NCBI GenBank assembly: GCA_020638955.1
Contig: JACKHO010000005.1
Location: 496,001-560,000 of the forward strand
DNA length: 64,000 nt
Origin: Planctomycetaceae bacterium
Lineage (GTDB): Bacteria; Planctomycetota; Planctomycetia; Planctomycetales; Planctomycetaceae
Direction of reading: 5' to 3'
Positions 9,503 through 19,001 of the stretch are shown one piece after another. The position numbers and the translations under genes were made by a program. The notes beneath the pieces are model-generated. The model was not told the DNA's origin, ran no database searches, and saw nothing but the letters and a program-made list of their open reading frames with translations. The number at the start of each line of letters is the position of its first letter. The first letter of the stretch is position 1.

Positions 9503-10258
9503 CTATTCGGCCATTTCCCCTTCCGGCAACGCGTTTGGCTGATTCGCCGGTGGATCGGTCTGTGTATTCAGTTCTCCCATGAGCTGTTCGCGGCGTTTGG
9601 CGACCTGCTTATCGAACTCAGAAAGGACATTCAGCGCCTGGGACGGAGTTGTGGCCAGACCTATGATGAGGTACTGAGCAATGCACAGTCCGTAGCATGT
9701 CCAGCCGACCCAGCCATCAAAGATGGCGGCCATAATGGCAAACACGGGGGACGACTGGTTCAGGTGCTGGCAGACCAGTCCCTTGAGGTAAGGATAGACC
9801 TGCGGCTGAATATTGGCCCAAATCCCCTTCGACTTGTCCCATTTCAGGTCCGGCGGGCCGGGATGAATAATGGAGAACAACTGCTGGTCAGGCATGGCAT
9901 CGACCACGCTAATGGCCAGCAGAATGCGGCCCGCGGCAATGTACCAGTTGAGTTCTTCGTCGAACTGGAAGTGAAAAAAATTCCCAATGAGAAGCTCCAC
10001 GTTCTTCGTGGCGAACAGCAGCAGCGCTGACGCCCGAAACCATTCCTCGACGTCCTGCTCAAACTCCTTATCCCACTGCTCCGTGCGAACGAACCGGGAA
10101 CGCACAAGTCGCAGGAATGGAATTGCGACAATCCACACCACCATGCGAGTCAGTGGTCGCAGGACGGGAGAGAGCAGTTTCCGCAAAAACCATTGATGCG
10201 GGAGAGCCAAGGAAAATCCTCTAACGAATTGAACGACAACATTTTGTAACGTCGCCAT
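9503..10258 (-). CDS. membrane-associated protein of unknown function
   Basis: A 251-residue protein from ATG 10258; a TTG at 10312 would add 18 residues with no ribosome site. It has an amphipathic N-terminus, a hydrophobic stretch near residues 38-52 (start RMVVWIVAIPFL), helices near 80-130 and a hydrophobic pair near 185-215 (start SSPVFAIMAAIF). The Gln/Glu/Asn-rich tail is probably soluble. I recognise no named domain. It is probably a planctomycete-specific inner-membrane protein. It is divergent from the exported protein at 10667. Confidence 0.65.
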   Translation of the reverse strand: MATLQNVVVQFVRGFSLALPHQWFLRKLLSPVLRPLTRMVVWIVAIPFLRLVRSRFVRTEQWDKEFEQDVEEWFRASALLLFATKNVELLIGNFFHFQFDEELNWYIAAGRILLAISVVDAMPDQQLFSIIHPGPPDLKWDKSKGIWANIQPQVYPYLKGLVCQHLNQSSPVFAIMAAIFDGWVGWTCYGLCIAQYLIIGLATTPSQALNVLSEFDKQVAKRREQLMGELNTQTDPPANQPNALPEGEMAE

Positions 10259-10666
10259 CGGAGCAACTTCGCTGCAAAGCGTAGCTTCTGAAACAGGCCA
10301 CTCAAGCCACAATTGTCCGGTTTGTCTCCGCTCGGTGAAGGGCAGAGGTTATCTGAAGGCAGAACGAGCCGGGATCGGCTGTGGATGTCTCATTCCCCCG
10401 TGATTTCTTGGAATCACCTCAAAACGTGTAATGGATCGTGCACGAAGGGATGGAGTAAACTGCGAATCCGTTCGTACTTGCGTGCGTTGGTCCAACACAT
10501 TCTGGAAGCGTCGGTCTTGCTCGAACGCTGAGAATCCTCTAACGTGCAGGGTTGTTGAAACTACCTAAATTTACCGGTTGTACGGTCGCCTGGCTCCGGT
10601 CCACGAGAGTCTTTCGTGTTGCCAGTCCCCTGCATTCGGAATCAATTGATTTGGAAGGAGCCTTCC
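10259..10666. other. intergenic region between divergent genes
   Basis: About 400 bp expected to hold two divergent promoters. A short palindrome GTGATT-N6-AATCAC spans 10400-10417. No RNA gene or convincing short gene is visible. Confidence 0.4.
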
Positions 10667-12487
10667 GTGTCTCTCCGTTCGCTCGCGTTCGCCGTTGCTG
10701 GCTGCATTCTCTTTGCCGGTGCCACTCTCGCTGAAGACAAGCCAACGCACATTGTCGCAGGGATTTCCGGCGCTGACGATGTCCTGCGGGACCTCAAGTA
10801 CATCGTCGTTGACTTGGCGAAAAAGGACGATGCGTGGGAAGACGTGGTTGAGCCGAACATCACAATTTTTCTGATTGGCGTTGATGAAGCGCGACCGGTC
10901 CGATTTGACGCGCTGCTCGATGATTCCGCGGAGTTTCGAACCGTTCCGATGATTCCCATCAGCAATTTGAAGGATTTTCTGAATGACAATTTGAACCCCA
11001 TTGGAATCATTCCGAAGCGGAGTCGTCGCGATAAGGACCTCTATGAACTGACGGGCTCCGTCATGGAGGGTTGGCTGCGACATCTCCCCGATGGTGGTGC
11101 CTACGCCGTTATTTCCAAGGAGCTGAGTGATGTTCCCAAGGACATGGAGCATCCTTCCGAGTCGCACAAGGAGCTGGTTGAAAAGGGATACCTGCTGTTC
11201 GCACACCTGAAAAATGAGCCAGAAACAGCGGAAGGACGGGCGAAAGCCTTTGGAACATTCAGTTCCAACCTGACCGACGCCATTCAGAAACGCCCAGACG
11301 AAACTAAGGAGGCGTTCGAACTCCGCAAAGTCTGGTCGAAGCAGCAAATGGATCAATTGCGACAGTGGTTTGTCGAGTGCGGTGAGTTTGAAGCCGGCCT
11401 GAAGGTTGATATGGAGGGGAAGCAATCGGTTGCTGACCTGCTGTTCTCAGCCTTGCCAGGCACTGACCTGTCGAAAGGGATTGAAAAACTGGCGAGCGAG
11501 CCCAGCTACTTCGCGCCCGTTCAACAACCAGAAAACGCCGTCGCCAGCTTACGTTTGCACTTCTCGCTGAACCCGGCCATGTCGGAACGTTACAAGGAAA
11601 TTTACACGCTGACGAAGCCCGTCGCCGAGCAAATTATCCAGCGCGATAAAGAGGCGTCAGATGAAGTGAAAGCTGCCCGCGTGGAGTTTTCCAATTTGCT
11701 GCTGAAAATCATGACGGAAAGCGTTGACGTGGGCGTCGTCGACCTGTTCGCCGATTTGGCACCTTCGGGAGATCATCACAACCTGCTGCTCGGCGTGCGT
11801 TGCAGTGGTCAGGATTCCATTACGGAAGCTCTCAAAGTGTTTCCGAAGACGGAAAAAGACGTGGAATTCACTGCCGACGTGGCTGAAGTGGAAGGAGTCA
11901 AAATCCATCAGTTGAAGCTCACCAAGAATGTTGGTGCCAGTCTCAAGGAATTTTACGGGGAAACCGCAGGCACCATTTACTTCGGCGTTGGCCCGGAAGC
12001 GTTTTGGGTCGCCAGTGGGGACAACTCACTGGAACACCTGAAAGCAACCATCACGAAGGTGCGTACGGCTGAAAAGGGTGAGTCGGACAATGTGCTTGCT
12101 TCCGTACATGTACAAGCTCTGCCGCTGGTGAAACTTCTGGACGGCATGGCCACGGAAGAAGGTGGTCTCGATTTGCTGGAAGAAATGCGGAAGCGTGGTC
12201 TGCTGGCACCGAAGGCCGAAGCTGCGAAAGAAGAAAAGAAAGATGACAAGAAGGGTGAAGAGTCGAAGGATCGCACCCAACGTCGTCAGCAGCGTACTCA
12301 GCAGCTGCAGAACTTCAAATGGCGTCCTATTGCCCTTGAAGAACTCGCTAAGCAGGACGGTACGTTCGATCTGGAATTCAAGCGGACCAGCGAAGGGACG
12401 CTCACGGGCAAGGCCACCAGCAGCGAAGGCTTGCTCCGCACCCTGGGTGCTCTCATTGCCGTATTTGCGGAAGAGAACCTGAACTAG
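10667..12487 (+). CDS. exported protein of unknown function (planctomycete type)
   Basis: A 606-residue protein. The start is the GTG at 10667: AAGGAG lies 6 nt upstream and the N-terminus then reads as a Sec signal peptide (VSLRSLAFAVAG, cleavage near GATLA-ED). Reading from 10616 would put 17 odd residues in front. The mature part is acidic with mixed alpha/beta content. It has a Lys/Glu/Asp-rich low-complexity segment around residues 525-550, then a Gln/Arg-rich stretch. No catalytic motif is recognisable. Long exported proteins of this kind are common in planctomycetes and mostly uncharacterised. Probably periplasmic. Confidence 0.75.
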   Translation: MSLRSLAFAVAGCILFAGATLAEDKPTHIVAGISGADDVLRDLKYIVVDLAKKDDAWEDVVEPNITIFLIGVDEARPVRFDALLDDSAEFRTVPMIPISNLKDFLNDNLNPIGIIPKRSRRDKDLYELTGSVMEGWLRHLPDGGAYAVISKELSDVPKDMEHPSESHKELVEKGYLLFAHLKNEPETAEGRAKAFGTFSSNLTDAIQKRPDETKEAFELRKVWSKQQMDQLRQWFVECGEFEAGLKVDMEGKQSVADLLFSALPGTDLSKGIEKLASEPSYFAPVQQPENAVASLRLHFSLNPAMSERYKEIYTLTKPVAEQIIQRDKEASDEVKAARVEFSNLLLKIMTESVDVGVVDLFADLAPSGDHHNLLLGVRCSGQDSITEALKVFPKTEKDVEFTADVAEVEGVKIHQLKLTKNVGASLKEFYGETAGTIYFGVGPEAFWVASGDNSLEHLKATITKVRTAEKGESDNVLASVHVQALPLVKLLDGMATEEGGLDLLEEMRKRGLLAPKAEAAKEEKKDDKKGEESKDRTQRRQQRTQQLQNFKWRPIALEELAKQDGTFDLEFKRTSEGTLTGKATSSEGLLRTLGALIAVFAEENLN

Positions 12488-12762
12488 CGGAACATCCCGG
12501 TTTTCAGGAGCGACATTGCTGCAGCGGCAGAGGATTATGGCGTGACGCTTATCTCTGCTCGCGCCGTGCGGTATAGTCCGTGGCTCGTGTATTGCGAGGC
12601 CGCATTCAACTGAGTTGCCGCTCGAAGTGCGAATACTCGTGGCTCACTCTGTTGGGTGATGCGGTTCTTGCAGTCATCTTTGCCCGATGCATTCAACGCG
12701 ACTCTCCTGTCGTGGAAAACGTGCATCGGGGAACCGTAGCCTACAGCAGTGAAAACTTCGTC

Positions 12763-13314
12763 ATGGGACGTATCGGACTCGCCTTTCAAACGTTTTTTGG
12801 AATCCTGTTCTCGCAGGAAGTGGCGGATCGCATCGCCAACGCGTCAAAATCGCCCGCTATCGAGGCTCAGGAGGCCCCGAAGCCTGCTGCAGTTGAACCG
12901 CCTCCAAAACCTGTTGCTCCCCCCAAACCATTACGCAGTGACGCTCTGACGCTGTTGGAGGTCATGCAGAGAGAGGCACGCTTTCTGGACTTTGTGCAGG
13001 AGTCGCTCGACGACTATGACGACTCCCAGGTCGGTGCTGCCGTCCGAGAGATTCATCGCGGCTGCCACGACGTTTTGGGTCGGCTGTTTGAATTGCGACC
13101 CGTTCTGGATGTCGAGGAAGGTGCGTCCTTCGAAGTCACGGCGAACCATAGTGCCGCCCGCGTAAGACTTTCCGGCCGCGTACGCGATGAACGACCGCTT
13201 TCTGGACAGGTCATGCACAGTGGCTGGCGGGCGTCGAAGTGTGAATTGCCGAGCTGGACGGGGGCCAAAGAAGACTCGCAGGTCGTCGCTCCGGCGGAAG
13301 TTGAAGTCTCGTAA
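12763..13314 (+). CDS. DUF2760 domain protein
   Basis: A 183-residue protein from ATG 12763. The first 20 residues (start MGRIGLAFQTFFGILF) are hydrophobic. A Pro/Ala/Lys-rich linker spans about residues 26-62. The rest matches the DUF2760 pattern: ALTLLEVMQREARFLDFVQE, then DDSQVGAAVREIHRGC, and an ending of the form VVAPAEVEV. In other genomes DUF2760 genes often sit beside Hsp70-like genes; none is seen here. An upstream in-frame extension to 12580 has no start support and looks unrelated. Function unknown. Confidence 0.8.
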   Translation: MGRIGLAFQTFFGILFSQEVADRIANASKSPAIEAQEAPKPAAVEPPPKPVAPPKPLRSDALTLLEVMQREARFLDFVQESLDDYDDSQVGAAVREIHRGCHDVLGRLFELRPVLDVEEGASFEVTANHSAARVRLSGRVRDERPLSGQVMHSGWRASKCELPSWTGAKEDSQVVAPAEVEVS

Positions 13315-13830
13315 GGAATTGCTTTAACACAGCATGTAGTGTCTGATTCGGTGACCTTGCCCGTCTTAACAACTAGATGGAGTGGGCACATACTTCCTTC
13401 GATGGCCGATTCCACCAGAGACCGAAATAAGTCAAGACGTCTGTCAATTCGTTAGTTGTTCTGTGGCTGGATCTTGAGCCAAACGACCCCTCCAATCGGA
13501 AAAATTGATTCAGAATCTGATTGACAGGCCGAGCGTACAACGTATAGTGCGTCCCGCAAGGAATTCACAATATCTTGATGTTCCATGGAGGGTAGGCACA
13601 ACCCGTTGTGCCATTCTCACGGTTTCGCTTCAGAAACCCACTAGTTCCACTCTTCTTTGTCCGATAGTATGTAATACACGGGCGTTCACTGTGCAAGTGT
13701 CAACTGCGTTGGCGGCTGCGCGGTCTGGAACGGTCAGGTGTCCCGTCGATTTTCTTGCGCGCCTTGAAATGCATGTTTTAGGAAACTTCTCCAGGATTTG
13801 TGCTGGATGCACTCAACACAAGGACTCAAC
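13315..13830. other. 516-bp leader region upstream of nrdJ
   Basis: A long non-coding stretch before the ribonucleotide reductase. It contains the 18-bp palindrome at 13595-13612. I looked for a B12-box (as in cobalamin riboswitches) because the downstream enzyme is B12-dependent, and for NrdR boxes, and found no convincing match to either. Overlapping reading frames here look like noise. Confidence 0.5.
13595..13612. promoter_or_regulatory. 18-bp perfect palindrome, candidate operator
   Basis: GGCACAACCCGTTGTGCC: two exact 8-bp arms (GGCACAAC/GTTGTGCC) around CC, 218 bp upstream of the nrdJ start. Its symmetry and size fit a site for a dimeric repressor. It could also be a remnant of a dispersed repeat, or a small hairpin in the nrdJ leader RNA. 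Confidence 0.45.
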
Positions 13831-16764
13831 GTGTCTTCAACTCTTGCCAACAACTCTGCGGCACTTCGTTGCGAACCCTTCTTCTGCCCAGCCGACACCG
13901 ATCCATTCTCCACGACTGAGTGGGAACTTCGGTCGGCATTCATCAAAGATGAAAACGGACAGGTTCTGTTTGAACAGAACGACTGTGAAATTCCTGCCTC
14001 TTGGTCACCACTGGCGACCAACGTCGTGGTTTCGAAGTACTTCTTCGGTGAGCCCGGCACGCCAGAACGCGAAAAGAGCGTTCGTCAGGTCATCCACCGC
14101 GTCGCCCGGACCATCGCGGACTGGGGTCTTCAGGATGGCTACTTCGCCACTCCGAAAGATGCGGAGAACTACTACCGTGAACTGGCATGGTTGTGCCTGC
14201 ATCAGCACGGTGCGTTCAACTCGCCAGTGTGGTTCAACGTGGGGCTCTACCATCAGTACGGCGTGAAGGGCTCGCGAGGTAACTACTACTTCGATCCTCA
14301 AACGAAAATGGTGAAGCGTCCCACCACTCCGTACGAGTTCCCCCAAGCCTCGGCCTGCTTCATTCAGTCGGTCGATGACAACATGGAAGACATCATGCGT
14401 CTCGCCACCAGCGAGGCCATGCTCTTCAAGTTCGGTTCGGGAACTGGAACCGACCTCTCCACCATCCGTGGATCGCACGAAAAACTCTCGGGCGGCGGCA
14501 CACCTTCAGGTCCGCTGTCCTTCATGCGGGTTTACGACCAAATTGCTGCTGTTGTGAAGTCCGGTGGTAAGACCCGTCGTGCAGCGAAAATGCAGTCACT
14601 CAAGGACTGGCACCCAGACATCCTGGAATTCATCCAGTGCAAGTCGAAAGAAGAGAAGAAGGCGCGGACTCTCATCGATTCGGGTGAGTACGACTCCAAC
14701 TTCAACGGTGAAGCATACTCGTCCATTATGTTCCAGAATGCGAATCTCTCGGTCCGCATTAGCGATGGCTTCATGCAGGCGGTCGAAAAGGAACAGGACT
14801 GGACCACGCACTGGGTCACCAATCCCAACCAGGCAGGTCCCTCCTACAAGGCGAGCTTCCTGCTCAACGAAATGGCCAAGGGAACCTGGTACTGCGGCGA
14901 TCCTGGTGTGCAGTATGAAACCACTATTAACAAGTGGCACACCTGCAAGAACAGCGGTCCCATCAACGCTTCGAATCCTTGCTCAGAGTACATGTTCCTG
15001 GATGACACCGCCTGCAACCTGGCGAGTATCAACCTGAAGAAGTGCATGACCGCAGACGGTCGCTTCGACGCCGATCGTTTCCGTCGGATTTGTGCCATCT
15101 ACTTCACAGCACAGGAAATCCTGGTCGATCATGCCAGCTATCCGACGCCTTCCATCGCAGAGAATTCACATCTCTACCGTCCGCTGGGACTCGGTTACGC
15201 CAACCTCGGCTCCATGTTGATGTCGATGGGTATTCCTTACGACAGCGACGAAGGCCGCGGAATTTGCGGTGCCATTACCGCCTTGCTCAACGGCCAGGGT
15301 TACCTCACCTCCAGCGAAATCGCTGGTCACATGGGAACCTTCGCCGGTTACAAAGACAACGAGCAGTGCATGCTCGACGTCATGCAAATGCACCGCGACG
15401 CCGTGGAAGAAATCGATTCCTCCTGCCCGCCGTATCTCCGCGATGCCGCTCGCCAGGTGTGGAACGAAACCCTGCAGTCCGGTCGCCGTCACGGCTTCCG
15501 CAACGCTCAGGCCACCGTGCTTGCCCCAACCGGCACCATTGCTTTCATGATGGATTGCGACACCACTGGCATCGAGCCAGATATCGCACTCATCAAGTAC
15601 AAGCAACTCGCTGGCGGCGGCATGATGAAAATCATCAACCGCACTGTGCCCCAGTCGCTCAAAACGCTCGGATACGATCAGCCTCAAATCGACGGCATTC
15701 TCTCCTACCTGGAAGAGCATGAAACCATCGAAGGTGCTCCCGAGTTCGACGATGCTCACCTGCCTGTCTTTGACTGTGCGTTCAAAGCAGCCAAGGGAAC
15801 TCGCACCATTTCATGGCGTGCTCACATCACCATGATGGCAGCGGCCCAGCCGTTCCTTTCCGGTGCGATTTCGAAAACCGTCAACATGCCAGCCGACTCG
15901 ACGGTCGAAGACATCGAGCAGGCGTACATTGAAGGTTGGAAGCTCGGACTGAAGGCCCTCGCGATTTATCGCGACGGTTCCAAGCAGTCGCAGCCTCTGG
16001 CTACTTCGAAAGAAGGGGATCGCAAGCGGGGCAAGGACGGGGAATTGCTCCCGGTCGGCCCGGTTCGTCGTCGCCTTCCAGACACCCGTCGTTCGCTGAC
16101 TCACAAGTTCTCGATCAGCGGTCACGAAGGTTACATTACGGTGGGTCTGTTCGAAGACGAAACCCCTGGCGAACTCTTCATCACGATGGCGAAAGAAGGT
16201 TCGACCATTGGCGGCCTCATGGACGTCATTGGAACCGAAACTTCACTCGCCCTGCAGTATGGCGTGCCACTGGATGCCATGGTCAACAAGTTCAGCCACG
16301 CTCGCTTCGAGCCTTCTGGATGGACGACCAACCCGGACATTCCGGTCGCGAAGAGCGTGGTGGATTACATTTTCCGCTGGCTCGGCATGACCTTTGTCGA
16401 TGGCTACCGTGAAGCCAACGCTCCGAAGCGAGATGGTGGTAGCTACGGGGAAGCGAAGTCCGACGCCTCGGCAAACCCCACTAAGCCCGCAACCCAAGAG
16501 GGGAAGCGGGGCAACGGGAATGAATCCGCCGTTGCGACAACTAAGTCCAGCACCAATGGTTCGAACGGATCCAATGGCCACTCGACCACGGCCACGCTCG
16601 ATCGGATGGCAACCTCAGTCGCCGCCGCTCCCGCCACCCGGTCGCAGCAGTTCGCTCACTTCCAGTCGGACGCCCCGGCCTGTGACAACTGCGGTGCCAT
16701 TACCGTCCGAAACGGCAACTGCTACCTCTGCCACAACTGCGGCCAGAGCATGGGATGCAGTTAG
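13831..16764 (+). CDS. nrdJ: vitamin B12-dependent (class II) ribonucleoside-diphosphate reductase
   Basis: A 977-residue adenosylcobalamin-dependent ribonucleotide reductase, which makes deoxyribonucleotides with or without oxygen. The GTG at 13831 is chosen because AAGGA lies 6 nt before it; the ATG at 13807 lacks a site. The catalytic core carries NPCSEY with its Cys at 384, and the glycine-rich FGSGTGTDLS segment before it is typical of the family. A low-complexity Asn/Ser/Gly/Thr linker (about 870-930) precedes a C-terminal zinc ribbon: C951-x2-C954, C964-x2-C967, C970 and C976. Such tails recharge the active-site thiols in class II enzymes. It has its own terminator at 16851-16886. Confidence 0.95.
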   Translation: MSSTLANNSAALRCEPFFCPADTDPFSTTEWELRSAFIKDENGQVLFEQNDCEIPASWSPLATNVVVSKYFFGEPGTPEREKSVRQVIHRVARTIADWGLQDGYFATPKDAENYYRELAWLCLHQHGAFNSPVWFNVGLYHQYGVKGSRGNYYFDPQTKMVKRPTTPYEFPQASACFIQSVDDNMEDIMRLATSEAMLFKFGSGTGTDLSTIRGSHEKLSGGGTPSGPLSFMRVYDQIAAVVKSGGKTRRAAKMQSLKDWHPDILEFIQCKSKEEKKARTLIDSGEYDSNFNGEAYSSIMFQNANLSVRISDGFMQAVEKEQDWTTHWVTNPNQAGPSYKASFLLNEMAKGTWYCGDPGVQYETTINKWHTCKNSGPINASNPCSEYMFLDDTACNLASINLKKCMTADGRFDADRFRRICAIYFTAQEILVDHASYPTPSIAENSHLYRPLGLGYANLGSMLMSMGIPYDSDEGRGICGAITALLNGQGYLTSSEIAGHMGTFAGYKDNEQCMLDVMQMHRDAVEEIDSSCPPYLRDAARQVWNETLQSGRRHGFRNAQATVLAPTGTIAFMMDCDTTGIEPDIALIKYKQLAGGGMMKIINRTVPQSLKTLGYDQPQIDGILSYLEEHETIEGAPEFDDAHLPVFDCAFKAAKGTRTISWRAHITMMAAAQPFLSGAISKTVNMPADSTVEDIEQAYIEGWKLGLKALAIYRDGSKQSQPLATSKEGDRKRGKDGELLPVGPVRRRLPDTRRSLTHKFSISGHEGYITVGLFEDETPGELFITMAKEGSTIGGLMDVIGTETSLALQYGVPLDAMVNKFSHARFEPSGWTTNPDIPVAKSVVDYIFRWLGMTFVDGYREANAPKRDGGSYGEAKSDASANPTKPATQEGKRGNGNESAVATTKSSTNGSNGSNGHSTTATLDRMATSVAAAPATRSQQFAHFQSDAPACDNCGAITVRNGNCYLCHNCGQSMGCS

Positions 16765-16850
16765 CCATTCGAATTCAGCTCCTCTCTCCTGCGAGCAAAT
16801 TGCCTGGGAGAGGGAAGCTGATGAAGTGATATTCTAGATTTGCGAAACGA

Positions 16851-16886
16851 GCTCGCGGGAGTACCAACTCCCGTCGAGCCGTTTTT
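16851..16886 (+). terminator. rho-independent terminator of nrdJ
   Basis: The stem pairs GCTCG and GGGAGT (16851-16862) with ACTCCC and CGAGC (16867-16879), with a 1/2-nt internal bulge and loop ACCA. GTTTTT follows at 16881-16886. It lies 87 bp past the nrdJ stop. Confidence 0.8.
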
Positions 16887-16932
16887 CTGCATGTCTTGAC
16901 GAGATTTTAGGGATGGCGGCGAAGTCTGGTGG

Positions 16933-16952
16933 CACAGACATTCTTGTCTGTG
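16933..16952. repeat. CACAGACA-type short palindromic repeat
   Basis: CACAGACA-TTCT-TGTCTGTG, a perfect 8-bp stem with a 4-nt loop. I recognise this sequence as a dispersed repeat common in planctomycete genomes. A related half-site lies near 2232-2246. Confidence 0.6.
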
Positions 16953-17247
16953 GATTGTGTCACTCACGATGTTCGTTGCCCAATGGTAAGTCGCGGCCAA
17001 AGTCCCGCTATTCAAACTCTGTTTGGGGGTTCTTTTCCAATGCTTTTCGGAATCACGGTGACGGTAAGGCTGTCACTGCTTGACAATGATCTTTACTTAG
17101 GAGGACCAATGTAGTCAACGAGTCAACTCAACCACGCCAAGTGCAACAGTCTCACACCGCCAAATTCGGTGTGGATTTACCCGTTTTCTCCGAACGAGAA
17201 CGAAACGAGAATTGAGGAGAGTGGCATTTTCATCAGAAAGTTTAACG

Positions 17248-17571
17248 ATGAAAAATCCAAAAAGGTCGGAGAAGTCTCCGGCAATCTCCTGCTCCGTGAA
17301 AATGGAGCTTGATGGCGACAAAATCTCATTTAAGTCGCAGTTGAAAGGTTTGAGCGGGGTCACATCCGCCGTCGCAGACTTGATCGAGAATGTCAAAAGG
17401 TATTGGTTAAAGAACTATTTGGATTGGGCTCTTATCCTCCTTAATTTCGCACTGCCTTCACCAAATCTCGTTCACGTCGAGATTCGTCCAAAGGTTGAAG
17501 TTCACGTGACAATTCATGTGTGTGCAGAACGAGATAACGACATGAGAACTGACGACGTGGCTACCGAATAA
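17248..17571 (+). CDS. small hypothetical protein
   Basis: A 107-residue frame from ATG 17248. The N-terminus is Lys/Ser-rich and residues about 20-50 are polar. One hydrophobic segment near 62-78 (start KNYLDWALILLNF) could be a membrane helix. The tail is rich in Val/His/Glu/Asp. There is no strong ribosome site and no recognised domain. In its favour, a good terminator follows at 17659-17687 with no other gene to serve. It may be real or a decayed gene. Confidence 0.4.
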   Translation: MKNPKRSEKSPAISCSVKMELDGDKISFKSQLKGLSGVTSAVADLIENVKRYWLKNYLDWALILLNFALPSPNLVHVEIRPKVEVHVTIHVCAERDNDMRTDDVATE

Positions 17572-17658
17572 CGGGAGTCGCGAGAATCAAAAGAGATTTA
17601 TGGAGGGCATCTTGTCTCGCCCTGTGAACGTATGGTGAGTAATATGCAGCCCTGAGGG

Positions 17659-17687
17659 CTCGGAGGAGAACCTTCGAGTCCTTTTTT
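17659..17687 (+). terminator. rho-independent terminator
   Basis: CTCGGAGG (17659-17666) pairs with CCTTCGAG (17671-17678) through seven Watson-Crick pairs and one G-U pair, with loop AGAA. A TTTTTT run follows at 17682-17687. It ends transcription before the aminotransferase and supports a transcript from the small gene upstream. Confidence 0.7.
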
Positions 17688-17765
17688 GTGTCCCCGACTC
17701 TGTGTGTATGTGGTTGACTCGCATGAGCTTCCGGCACGCAGCCCTCACCGTCCTGGTACAGTTCC

Positions 17766-19001
17766 ATGCGTACTGAAAACGAAGTTCCATTTGCTGATGA
17801 TCCGTTCTCCATTCCGGTGGCCGACCGGATGAAGCGGTTGCCGCCGTATTTGTTTGGCAAAATCAATAAGGTCAAGTACCAGAAGCGTGTGGCCGGGGTG
17901 GATGTCATCGACCTGGGGATGGGCAACCCGACCGATCCTCCAGACCAGCTCATTCAGGACAAGCTGGCTGAGGCGCTGCAAGATCCCAAGAACCACCGTT
18001 ACTCGGTTGCCAACGGCATTGGCAACCTGCGGAAAGAGGTAGCCAAGCGGTACTGGAAGCGGTACGGCGTCCGACTGAATCCCGATGATGAAGTCATTGC
18101 GACCATTGGCTCGAAAGAAGGCTTCAGCCACATGTGTCTGGGGCTCATGGGACCGGGCGACACCGCCATTGTCCCCTCGCCGACATTCCCCATTCACATG
18201 TATTCGGTCATGCTGGCCGCCGGGAACGTCATTGCCCTCGACGTGCGTCAGCCCGACCTGTTCCTGAAGAATGTGGCCTACACGTGCGAGCACCTGTATC
18301 CCACGCCGAAGCTGGTGGTCGTCAACTTCCCGCACAATCCTTCGTCGACGGTCATTGAGCAGGATTTCTTCGTCGAGCTGGTGCGGCTGGCCAAGAAGTA
18401 CAACTTCCTGGTCATCAGCGATTTCGCCTACGCCGACATTTGTTACGACGGCTATGTCGCTCCCAGCTTCCTGGCAACCCCAGGTGCCATTGATGTTGGT
18501 GTGGAACTGACGTCCATGAGCAAAAGCTACAGCATGGCTGGCTGGCGTATTGGGTTCTGCTGCGGCAACTCCCAAATGGTCCGTGCCCTGGCCACCATTA
18601 AAGGGTATTACGACTACGGCATTTTCCAGGCCATTCAAATTGCCGCCATCATCGCCATGCGTCACTGCGATGCCTCCATTGAGAGCTTGGCCGCCGAATA
18701 TCAGGTGCGCCGCGATGTCCTCTGCGAAGGACTCGAACGCCTGGGATGGGATATCGAACGTCCGAAAGCTGGCATGTTCGTCTGGGCGAAAATTCCAGAG
18801 AAGTTCGCTCACATGGGATCGATCGACTTCGCCATGAAACTCCTCGAAGAGGGTGGCGTCGCCGTCAGTCCGGGCCGAGGATTTGGCGAAGATGGTGAAG
18901 GCTACCTCCGCCTGGCCATTGTCGAAAACGTTCAACGCCTGCGACAAGCCGTCCGCGAAATCGGCCGCTGCACCCGCGGCGAAGAAGTGAAAGCTTCGTA
19001 G
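17766..19001 (+). CDS. class I/II pyridoxal-phosphate aminotransferase, AlaC-like
   Basis: A 411-residue fold-type I aminotransferase that closely follows E. coli AlaC (glutamate-pyruvate aminotransferase) in length and motifs. It has an N-terminal RLPPYLFGKIN segment and the substrate-proximal IDLGMGNPTDPP. SKEGFSHM lies near the phosphate site and NFPHNPSS holds the PLP-contacting Asn. SKSYSMAGWRIGF contains the Schiff-base Lys253. The related LL-diaminopimelate aminotransferase differs in several of these motifs, so AlaC is preferred, but substrate specificity is inferred. Its own promoter must lie in the 80 bp after the upstream terminator. panB follows 85 bp downstream; both use pyruvate-derived keto acids. 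Confidence 0.85.
   Translation: MRTENEVPFADDPFSIPVADRMKRLPPYLFGKINKVKYQKRVAGVDVIDLGMGNPTDPPDQLIQDKLAEALQDPKNHRYSVANGIGNLRKEVAKRYWKRYGVRLNPDDEVIATIGSKEGFSHMCLGLMGPGDTAIVPSPTFPIHMYSVMLAAGNVIALDVRQPDLFLKNVAYTCEHLYPTPKLVVVNFPHNPSSTVIEQDFFVELVRLAKKYNFLVISDFAYADICYDGYVAPSFLATPGAIDVGVELTSMSKSYSMAGWRIGFCCGNSQMVRALATIKGYYDYGIFQAIQIAAIIAMRHCDASIESLAAEYQVRRDVLCEGLERLGWDIERPKAGMFVWAKIPEKFAHMGSIDFAMKLLEEGGVAVSPGRGFGEDGEGYLRLAIVENVQRLRQAVREIGRCTRGEEVKAS

Larger units (their letters stand above)
16765..17247. other. intergenic region between nrdJ and a small hypothetical gene
   Basis: Apart from the nrdJ terminator, it holds the CACAGACA hairpin at 16933-16952. An AGGAGG box at 17099-17104 is followed by ATG-TAG at 17109-17114, with TTGACA at 17080-17085. 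A 61-codon frame across the hairpin is a repeat artefact. Confidence 0.45.

Noticed and set aside
13315..13830. cobalamin riboswitch before nrdJ
   Set aside because: Expected for a B12-dependent enzyme, but no B12-box or supporting paired elements were found by eye.
13505..14266. 253-codon frame overlapping the nrdJ start
   Set aside because: Arg/Ser/Thr-rich shadow product; the nrdJ frame has catalytic motifs and a better start.
16929..17114. 61-codon frame starting MAQTFLSV
   Set aside because: It is produced by the CACAGACA hairpin repeat and ends at the ATG-TAG site; no ribosome site precedes it.
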